Below are positions 1-4,653 of a stretch of DNA of 7,893 nt, piece after piece. The DNA comes from an uncultured Eubacteriales bacterium (GTDB taxonomy: Bacteria; Bacillota; Clostridia; Oscillospirales; Acutalibacteraceae): NCBI GenBank assembly GCA_934486755.1, contig CAKSQT010000075.1:1-7893 (forward strand), in the 5' to 3' direction. Both the position numbers and the translations under genes were made by a program. How positions within the stretch are numbered: the stretch's first letter is position 1; every line of letters begins with the position of its first letter. The notes under the pieces were generated by a model, which had not been told where the DNA came from, made no database searches, and saw only the letters and a program-made list of their open reading frames with translations.

Positions 1-46
1 CCCTTTAGGGGTGTGGCCTGTAAAATGCCCTTCTAGGGCTTATTCA
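1..46. other. Non-coding edge segment with short inverted repeats
   Basis: No convincing reading frame is visible here. The segment contains two small, similar inverted repeats: CCCTTTAGGG at 1-10, and GCCC/GGGC arms at 27-30 and 36-39 around a 5-nt loop. On the minus strand the second is followed by ATTTTAC, so it could weakly reinforce termination downstream of the carboxypeptidase gene. It could equally be the 3' untranslated tail of a gene lying to the left of the window. Nothing here identifies a mobile or repeated element. Confidence 0.3.
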
Positions 47-69
47 AGCCTCCGGCTTTGCCGGAGGTT
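47..69 (-). terminator. Perfect GC-rich hairpin downstream of the carboxypeptidase gene
   Basis: CCTCCGGC (49-56) and GCCGGAGG (60-67) form an 8-bp perfect stem with a 3-nt loop, extendable by a G-T wobble and an A-T pair to 47-69. It starts 12 nt beyond the minus-strand stop codon, where an intrinsic terminator for this gene would be expected. Neither side has a clean U-tract: the minus strand continues CTTGAATAAG and the plus strand TTGTGACTTTATATT. It may therefore be a weak or factor-assisted terminator, a 3'-end stabilising hairpin, or a terminator shared with a converging gene to the left. Confidence 0.5.
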
Positions 70-80
70 GTGACTTTATA

Positions 81-1424
81 TTATTTCTGTCTTCTGCCCT
101 TGCCTTCGCCGTACGGAATGTACTTTACGCGGCGTTTTCTCATTCGGTTAATATTCATCTTTATTACAAGCGCTATGAATATCAAAACGGCGATAATTAC
201 TAATGCAATAAGCAGTTTCATATATATTGATGTAAAGACCTTTTTTATCGCTCTGCCCGCAATAAGCAGCTTGCTTGCCTTGACATCGTTCCCCGCAACA
301 AGATTTACCGTGCCGATGACCTTTTCGGCGTAAATAATGTCGGCGGTGCCTAAAACGTCGCCCTTTTTAATCGGCGCGTCGGCGCTTTCGCCTTTAAGAT
401 GCTGTTCTATTACTATTGTTGATTTATCCGCCTCGTTAGGAAGTACCGAGATAAATCCTTTTTCAACATAAAGCGGTACGAAATCTGTTTCAAGCGAAAG
501 GTTTACTGGCATTTCGCATATCGGGTTTTCCGTGTCGGCTACTTCTTTGTATGAAAAATTGTTAAACGCCCAGCGGTAAAGCGAAGCGCTGTCGGAAAAT
601 TCATATCGCTTGCCCGCGTTGGCAGGGCAGCCCATTAACACGCATATATAATTATACCCGTTGTACGAGGCCGTGCTTACAAGGCAGCGCCCCGCTTCGT
701 CGGTATAGCCTGTTTTTACTCCCTTTGCGTATTGATAATAATAATTCGTTGTATTGTCCTGCAAAAAGTTTGTGGTGGAAATAGTCCTTTGCGGTGAAAA
801 GTTTGTTGCGGGAATGGTGTGCCTCGCGCTTTCGCATATAGTTTTAAAAGTATCGTTTTTCAGCGCGTAAAGCGCGAGCGTATAAACATCTTTCACGGTG
901 GTGTATGTCTGATTGTCGTGCAGTCCCACAGGGTTGCCGTAGTGCGTGCCCGTAAGGCCCAATTCCTGCGCTTTTGCGTTCATCTGTTCCACAAAGCCCT
1001 CAACACTGCCGCCGTAGTGCGCCGCCGCAAGATATGCGCAGTCGCCCGCCGATGACATAAGTATAAGATAGGCAAGGTCAAGCTGCGAAATTTCTTCCCC
1101 CTCTTTAAGACCTGAAACAACGCTGCCCGTGCCTGAAACCGTTTTCAGCGTTGCGCTGTCCATCACGATTTTTTCGTCGCCGTTGTATAGGGGGCTTTCG
1201 AGTATCAGCGTAACGGTCATTATTTTGGTTATTGACGCGGGGTAGACCTTTTCGTCAATATTTTTGCTGTAAAGCACTTCGCCCGTGTCGATAGAGGCGA
1301 GCATACCCGCCTTTGCGTTTACTTCAAAGCCCGTCACCTCGTAAGCGGAAGCGGTCAAAGGCGTAAATAAACATACTGTTGCCAATAAAATTGTAAAAAA
1401 TATGGAAATTGTCTTTTTCGGCAT
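81..1424 (-). CDS. dacA: D-alanyl-D-alanine carboxypeptidase, penicillin-binding protein 5/6 type (DacA family)
   Basis: The product is a 447-residue serine-type D,D-carboxypeptidase (peptidase S11) expected to remove the terminal D-Ala from peptidoglycan stem peptides outside the membrane. Residues 1-27 form a signal peptide with hydrophobic core and ASA cleavage site. The catalytic motif S64-I-T-K67 (nucleophile plus lysine) follows, then KTG at 237-239. A C-terminal beta-rich domain spans about 306-386, and a strong transmembrane helix lies near 401-422 before a basic cytoplasmic tail. The position of the usual second motif, SxN, reads S125-A-G127-D, so the conserved Asn is Gly. I chose the ATG at 1424 because GGGAG lies just upstream (around 1431-1437) and a promoter sits behind it; the upstream in-frame ATG at 1457 falls inside the -10 box. 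The gene diverges from the metallophosphoesterase gene. The family is certain; activity is likely but not assured given the motif change. Confidence 0.93.
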   Translation of the reverse strand: MPKKTISIFFTILLATVCLFTPLTASAYEVTGFEVNAKAGMLASIDTGEVLYSKNIDEKVYPASITKIMTVTLILESPLYNGDEKIVMDSATLKTVSGTGSVVSGLKEGEEISQLDLAYLILMSSAGDCAYLAAAHYGGSVEGFVEQMNAKAQELGLTGTHYGNPVGLHDNQTYTTVKDVYTLALYALKNDTFKTICESARHTIPATNFSPQRTISTTNFLQDNTTNYYYQYAKGVKTGYTDEAGRCLVSTASYNGYNYICVLMGCPANAGKRYEFSDSASLYRWAFNNFSYKEVADTENPICEMPVNLSLETDFVPLYVEKGFISVLPNEADKSTIVIEQHLKGESADAPIKKGDVLGTADIIYAEKVIGTVNLVAGNDVKASKLLIAGRAIKKVFTSIYMKLLIALVIIAVLIFIALVIKMNINRMRKRRVKYIPYGEGKGRRQK

Positions 1425-1452
1425 GGAAATCTCCCTCTGTTTGTTGTATAAT
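1424..1452 (+). promoter_or_regulatory. Possible promoter of the metallophosphoesterase gene
   Basis: On the plus strand TATAAT (1447-1452) is preceded at 17 nt by TGGAAA (1424-1429, 4 of 6 matches to TTGACA). A start near 1459 would leave a leader of about 50 nt. A second possibility is ATGACA (1451-1456, 5 of 6) with CATAAT (1472-1477, 5 of 6), but its 15-nt spacer is short. Both overlap the palindrome at 1445-1463, so use of this promoter would compete with the divergent carboxypeptidase promoter. Confidence 0.35.
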
Positions 1453-1463
1453 GACATTATACA
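1445..1463. promoter_or_regulatory. Perfect 19-bp palindrome in the divergent promoter region (candidate operator)
   Basis: TGTATAATG-A-CATTATACA is a 9-bp inverted repeat around one central base. It covers the -10 box of the minus-strand carboxypeptidase promoter and contains a consensus TATAAT on the plus strand as well (1447-1452). It could be a repressor operator for both divergent genes. Alternatively, its symmetry may come simply from two overlapping, opposed -10 elements forming a bidirectional promoter. It resembles AT-rich operators such as the PerR box in composition, but its spacing differs, so I name no regulator. Confidence 0.5.
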
Positions 1464-1484
1464 TTAATTTTCATAATTTTTAAA
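1456..1484 (-). promoter_or_regulatory. Promoter of the carboxypeptidase gene
   Basis: On the minus strand a consensus -10 TATAAT occupies 1461-1456. A -35-like TTTAAA (4 of 6 matches to TTGACA) lies at 1484-1479, with a 17-nt spacer. Transcription would begin near 1449 and give a leader of about 25 nt before the ATG at 1424. This placement excludes the longer reading frame that begins at 1457, since that ATG overlaps the -10. Confidence 0.6.
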
Positions 1485-1504
1485 CCCCAAATTATTTTTT
1501 TCGC

Positions 1505-1512
1505 AGAGGTGA
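1505..1512 (+). promoter_or_regulatory. Ribosome binding site that overlaps the GTG start and suggests a start farther downstream
   Basis: AGAGGTGA at 1505-1512 is an excellent match to the 16S rRNA anti-Shine-Dalgarno complement, and no other such site is visible upstream. It physically includes the GTG at 1509, so it cannot serve that codon. Measured from its GG, normal spacing would place initiation near 1517-1519, where the in-frame codon is ACG (1518). The first downstream ATG, at 1539, would cut into the conserved GDxH metal-binding motif and is therefore unlikely. Confidence 0.55.
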
Positions 1513-2252
1513 TTTTTACGGTATACATTACGGGCGATATGCACGGCTGTCTTGAACGTCTTTACGACCGCGGTTTCCGCCGTTTGAAAAGCGGCGACGT
1601 TCTTATAGTGTGCGGCGACTTCGGATATATATTTGACGGCGGTAAAACAGAAAAACAGGTAATCGACTTTTTTTCAACCAGAAGATTTGTTACCGCCTTT
1701 GTTGACGGCACCCACGATAACCTGAATACAATAAACCGCTGCCGCGTAACATATTGGCACGGAGGTATGGTTCACCGTATAAAGGGCAACCTTATCCACC
1801 TTATGCGGGGGCAGATATTTGATATTGAGGGGAATAAATACTTCACCTTCGGCGGCGGGGAAAGCACCGATAAGGATATGCGGGTCGAGCATAATTTGTG
1901 GTGGCGCGAGGAGGAACCGTCGCCGAGCGAGATGGCGGACGGGGCGCGTCGCCTTGACGAGGTCGGTTGTAAGGTGGATTACATAATAACTCACGAACCG
2001 CCCTCGCTTGTGAAAAGCGCAATGCTGCTCAGAAAAAGCTACAACGACCGCGTAAATAAGCTGAACGGATATTTTGAGGAAATAAGCCGTTCGTGCGATT
2101 TTACCCATTGGTATTTTGGCTCCCTGCACGAGGATAGGGTCATAACCGAACGCTACACCTGCGTTTTTAAAAAGGTTATTCCAGTTAAAAGAAAAAAGAA
2201 ACGCGCAGTCAAGGTGCCTGTCGAAAACAGCGGATTTGTTGTCAACGCTTGA
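1509..2252 (+). CDS. Calcineurin-like metallophosphoesterase with altered metal-site motifs
   Basis: The frame from GTG 1509 encodes 247 residues of a metallophosphoesterase fold, predicted cytoplasmic (no signal peptide or membrane helix). Motifs in order: T8-G-D10-M-H12 (GDxH), C35-G-D37-F-G (GDxG), G67-T-H69-D70 where the family normally has GNH[DE], H162 in THEPP, and G204-S-L-H207 where GHxH is normal. Thus the bridging Asn and the first His of the last motif are Thr and Ser. A Lys/Arg-rich patch near 227-233 precedes the C-terminus. In the family these proteins hydrolyse phosphomono- or phosphodiesters with two metal ions; the substrate here cannot be inferred, and activity may be reduced or altered. 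The start is uncertain: the strong Shine-Dalgarno favours ACG at 1518, giving a 244-residue protein beginning Met-Val-Tyr-Ile-Thr-Gly-Asp. The -35 of the next gene's promoter lies within its last codons. Confidence 0.85.
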   Translation: MIFTVYITGDMHGCLERLYDRGFRRLKSGDVLIVCGDFGYIFDGGKTEKQVIDFFSTRRFVTAFVDGTHDNLNTINRCRVTYWHGGMVHRIKGNLIHLMRGQIFDIEGNKYFTFGGGESTDKDMRVEHNLWWREEEPSPSEMADGARRLDEVGCKVDYIITHEPPSLVKSAMLLRKSYNDRVNKLNGYFEEISRSCDFTHWYFGSLHEDRVITERYTCVFKKVIPVKRKKKRAVKVPVENSGFVVNA

Positions 2253-2267
2253 CATATATGATAAAAT
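2239..2267 (+). promoter_or_regulatory. Strong extended -10 promoter for the PASTA pseudokinase gene
   Basis: TTGTCA (2239-2244, 5 of 6) and TAAAAT (2262-2267, 5 of 6) are separated by 17 nt, with a TGn extension at 2259-2261. The predicted start is near 2274. The -35 is inside the coding end of the metallophosphoesterase gene. An alternative -35, TTGACA at 2249-2254, overlaps that gene's stop codon but has only a poor -10 partner (AGTAAT, 18 nt away). The pseudokinase can therefore be transcribed independently of the upstream gene. Confidence 0.65.
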
Positions 2268-2286
2268 AAGATAGTAATTAATTCTC

Positions 2287-2292
2287 GGAGGA
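2287..2292 (+). promoter_or_regulatory. Ribosome binding site of the PASTA pseudokinase gene
   Basis: GGAGGA at 2287-2292 lies 7 nt (measured from GGAGG) before the ATG at 2299. This fixes the start, so the protein begins just ahead of the zinc-ribbon cysteines. Confidence 0.75.
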
Positions 2293-2298
2293 TCATTT

Positions 2299-3999
2299 AT
2301 GATAAATACCGACAGATTATGTCTCGGATGTATGAATGACAACGGCGGCGAGCGGATTTGCCCGATTTGCGGCTATGACTCATCTGTACCTAACGGCGAC
2401 GACTGTCTGCCAGCAAGATTTCTGATAGACGACCGTTATCTTATAGGGCGCGTTGTTTCATCAAACGGCGAGGGCATAACGTATATAGGCTGGGACAACG
2501 GAAGTGACTCAATAGTTTCTGTCCGTGAGTATTTTCCCGTCGGAGCCGCAAAGCGCAATCCCGACAAGACGGTTTTAATAGTTAAGGGCAGTGAATACAC
2601 CTTTAACGAAGGACTTATGGAGTTTATGGAGATAAACCGTAAGCTGTCCGACGAAAGGCTGACCGCTGTTTTTGAGGTTGTCTCCGTTTTTGAGGAAAAC
2701 GGAACGGCTTACGCGGTGTCGCGCAACGTTACCTGCATAACGCTGAGAGAATTTTTAACGCGCAACGGAGGAACCCTCTCGTGGGAGCAGGCAAAGCCGC
2801 TGTTCATACCGTTGATTGATACTGTGAAAACACTTAACGATATGGGAGTGACCCACGGCGGAATTTCTCCCGAAACGGTATTTGTCGGCAGGGACGGAAA
2901 GCTCCGCCTCGGCGGCGTCTGTATAAGCGGCGTGCGCCGTGCCGACAGTGATATAACATCTCAAATGTTCCCTGGATACGCCGCGATAGAACAGTACGGG
3001 GCAGGCGGTCAGCATATTGATAAATGCACCGATGTTTACGGTCTTGCTGCAACTATGTTCCGCGTTTTAATAGGCACTGTTCCGCCTGAATCTCAGGCGC
3101 GCCTTGAAAACGATTCTATGTCGGTTCCCGCGCATTTTGCAAATGAAATACCGCACAGCGTGTTGACGGCGCTTGCAAACGGATTGCAGGTAATGCCCGA
3201 AAACAGAACGCAGAATGTCGGAACTTTCAGAGATGAACTGATTTTCGGTGAAATTTCGTCGGAAACGGCGCAAAGACAGCCTGTACGCCAGACTAAGCGC
3301 GCGGAGGAAAAAGCCAAACCTGCCGTAAAGGAAGAAACAGCGCCGCTGCCTAAGAAAAAAAGCGGTTCCGCAAAATATGTCGCTATATCGGCTGTATGCA
3401 CCGCGGTTGTTTTTATTGTTATAGCCGCCGTGCTTATGGGTACGGTTTTCAAAAAAGATATTTTCGGCGGTAAGGACGAAAGCTCTCAGTCAAGTGACGA
3501 ATATACTCCGCCTAAGGTTGACGTTATAGGCTCGGCTGACAGCAATGCGGTTGAATCGGCACGTCTGTTTGCGGTTCCCGACCTTAAAGGAAAGTATTAT
3601 TCCGAGCTTCAAGACGAGGAATACGAGAACTTTGAATTTAAGATCAAGGGTAAAGAGTTTTCGGATACCTATCCGCGCGGAGCGATATGCAGTCAATCGG
3701 TCGCGGCGGGAACCGATGTTGAACGCGGAACGGCTATTGAGCTTGTCATCAGTCTCGGCAAGAGCGAGGTTAAAATAGCAAATGTAACGGGACTTACCGA
3801 AGATAAGGCCAAAATAGAGCTTTTGAAACAGGGCTTCCTTTACGATAATATAAAGGTAGAGGAAAAGTATGATGCCGAACGCGAATCGGGTACGGTTATA
3901 GAGCAGGAGCCTAAATACGGCGAGAGCGTAAATACCGACATAAAAGTCACGATATATGTCAATTCTTATCAAAACAGTTCCGCACAGGGCGCCGACTAA
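2299..3999 (+). CDS. Membrane pseudokinase: zinc ribbon, degenerate Ser/Thr kinase domain, TM helix, two PASTA domains
   Basis: This 566-residue protein begins with a zinc ribbon (C8-x2-C11 and C21-x2-C24). A bacterial Ser/Thr kinase fold follows at about 41-317, recognisable from GITYIGWD (59-66), REYFP (76-80), ISPETVF (189-195), PGYAAIEQY (225-233) and TDVYGLA (244-250). Every key catalytic position is changed: the ATP-anchoring Lys of VAIK is R76, HRD reads H186-G-G188, and DFG reads L204-G-G206; the glycine loop is also atypical (SSNGEG). A Lys/Pro-rich linker (about 330-356) leads to a transmembrane helix near 360-383. The outside holds two PASTA-like domains, about 425-487 and 492-554. 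PASTA domains of PknB/PrkC-type kinases bind muropeptides or peptidoglycan. I infer a cytoplasm-to-wall sensor or scaffold that acts without phosphotransfer. The gene is flanked by its own promoter and by the rimP operon promoter, hence probably monocistronic. Domain calls are firm; the biological role is unknown. Confidence 0.88.
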   Translation: MINTDRLCLGCMNDNGGERICPICGYDSSVPNGDDCLPARFLIDDRYLIGRVVSSNGEGITYIGWDNGSDSIVSVREYFPVGAAKRNPDKTVLIVKGSEYTFNEGLMEFMEINRKLSDERLTAVFEVVSVFEENGTAYAVSRNVTCITLREFLTRNGGTLSWEQAKPLFIPLIDTVKTLNDMGVTHGGISPETVFVGRDGKLRLGGVCISGVRRADSDITSQMFPGYAAIEQYGAGGQHIDKCTDVYGLAATMFRVLIGTVPPESQARLENDSMSVPAHFANEIPHSVLTALANGLQVMPENRTQNVGTFRDELIFGEISSETAQRQPVRQTKRAEEKAKPAVKEETAPLPKKKSGSAKYVAISAVCTAVVFIVIAAVLMGTVFKKDIFGGKDESSQSSDEYTPPKVDVIGSADSNAVESARLFAVPDLKGKYYSELQDEEYENFEFKIKGKEFSDTYPRGAICSQSVAAGTDVERGTAIELVISLGKSEVKIANVTGLTEDKAKIELLKQGFLYDNIKVEEKYDAERESGTVIEQEPKYGESVNTDIKVTIYVNSYQNSSAQGAD

Positions 4000-4007
4000 A
4001 AAAATAC

Positions 4008-4036
4008 TTGATTTTTTGTTTTAAAGGTGTTATAAT
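4008..4036 (+). promoter_or_regulatory. Promoter of the rimP-nusA-ylxR-ylxQ-infB operon
   Basis: TTGATT (4008-4013, 4 of 6) is followed after 17 nt by a perfect TATAAT (4031-4036) carrying a TG extension at 4028-4029. This is the best promoter in the window and fits vegetative sigma-A. The predicted start is near 4043, giving a leader of about 80 nt. It begins only 8 nt after the pseudokinase stop codon, with no terminator between, so read-through from upstream is possible. Confidence 0.75.
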
Positions 4037-4048
4037 GCGCTATGGTAG

Positions 4049-4086
4049 AAAGGTGAGTGGGTTACAGCCCGCTCACTTTTGTTTAG
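4049..4086 (+). terminator. Terminator-like hairpin in the rimP-nusA leader (candidate attenuator)
   Basis: Just after the predicted transcription start, arms 4053-4062 and 4067-4076 pair over 10 bp (two of them G-T wobbles) around a TACA loop. Further pairing of A4049-A4051 and G4052 with the T-run is possible. The T-run TTTTGTTTAG (4077-4086) follows directly, as in an intrinsic terminator with an interrupted U-tract. Its place between promoter and first gene suggests attenuation rather than end-of-gene termination. NusA enhances weak terminators with imperfect U-tracts, and autoregulation of this operon by NusA-dependent leader termination has, to my recollection, been reported in Bacillus subtilis. 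A smaller stem (GGCAG 4090-4094 with CTGCC 4102-4106) lies between it and the ribosome binding site. Confidence 0.6.
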
Positions 4087-4109
4087 TGCGGCAGGTTATG
4101 GCTGCCTAT

Positions 4110-4116
4110 AAGGAGG
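4110..4116 (+). promoter_or_regulatory. Ribosome binding site of rimP serving overlapping ATG and GTG codons
   Basis: AAGGAGG (4110-4116) lies 7 nt before the in-frame GTG at 4124. An out-of-frame ATG at 4122-4124 shares its last base with that GTG (sequence ATGTG) and would yield only an 11-residue peptide ending at a TGA. The small stem 4090-4106 lies immediately upstream and may affect access to the site. Confidence 0.65.
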
Positions 4117-4123
4117 TTTTAAT

Positions 4124-4576
4124 GTGGCAAATGCAGCTGAACGTGTATACGGTCTGATACGTGACACCGTCGCGGAGCAGGGCGTTGAGCTTTGGGATGT
4201 TCGCTTTTTAAAAGAGGGCGCGTCGTGGTATTTGAGGGTTTTTATTGACAGTCCGAACGGAGTTTCGATTGACGACTGCACAAATGTTTCTCACGCTATT
4301 GACCCGATTATAGACAGGGAAGACCCGATAGACGTTTCATATTATCTTGAAGTTTGTTCGCCCGGTCTTGAAAGGGAGCTTACCCGTCCCGAACATTTTG
4401 AGAAAAAAGCGGGTCAAAAGGTTAAGGTTAAACTTTACCGCGCGATAGACGGCGTTAAAGAGTTTACGGGAATTTTGAAAGACGGAACGGACGGGGTAAC
4501 CGTCGATGTAGACGGCAACGAAATGAAATTTGACAAAAAAGAAATTTCCAAGGTAAATCTTTGTGACTTTGAATAG
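4124..4576 (+). CDS. rimP: Ribosome maturation factor RimP (YlxS)
   Basis: This 150-residue protein is full length for the family and acts in maturation of the 30S subunit. The N-terminal alpha/beta domain carries the typical LWDVRFLKEG (23-32), LRVFIDSP-G-VSIDDC (37-52), the AIDPIIDREDPI stretch (58-69) and the SPGLER signature (79-84). The remainder, about 90-150, is the small SH3-like beta domain. GTG at 4124 is chosen because it follows AAGGAGG with 7-nt spacing and gives an N-terminus that aligns with usual RimP openings (ANAAERVYGLI). It is the first gene of the conserved rimP-nusA operon, behind a strong promoter and a leader hairpin. The 77-nt gap to nusA is the largest in the operon; it contains a T-run at about 4606-4611 but no good stem. 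The assignment is secure. Confidence 0.96.
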   Translation: MANAAERVYGLIRDTVAEQGVELWDVRFLKEGASWYLRVFIDSPNGVSIDDCTNVSHAIDPIIDREDPIDVSYYLEVCSPGLERELTRPEHFEKKAGQKVKVKLYRAIDGVKEFTGILKDGTDGVTVDVDGNEMKFDKKEISKVNLCDFE

Positions 4577-4653
4577 ACAGGCTAACGAAGTTCGGAGACA
4601 GTCGGTTTTTTATATCAACAAGTATTTTAACAAATAATGGAGGAATAGGAAAA

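Noticed and set aside
58..333. 91-codon plus-strand open frame opposite the carboxypeptidase C-terminus
   Set aside because: It is the antisense of the transmembrane and C-terminal domain codons, starts inside the terminator-like hairpin, and has no ribosome binding site.
1425..1457. 11-codon N-terminal extension of the carboxypeptidase (ATG at 1457)
   Set aside because: The ATG overlaps the -10 box, the extension would spoil the signal peptide's short basic N-region, and a good GGGAG site serves the ATG at 1424.
1674..2342. 222-codon open frame on the minus strand opposite the metallophosphoesterase
   Set aside because: It lies entirely over a gene with clear family motifs and into the next gene's start. 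It has no recognisable domain or matching ribosome binding site and looks like a codon-bias shadow.
3490..3972. 160-codon minus-strand open frame opposite the PASTA domains
   Set aside because: It overlaps well-supported extracellular domains of the pseudokinase, with no promoter, ribosome binding site or recognisable product.
4577..4653. Possible terminator or promoter between rimP and nusA
   Set aside because: A run of six T follows GTCGG, but no stable stem precedes it. No -35/-10 pair was convincing, so the gap is treated as an operon-internal spacer.
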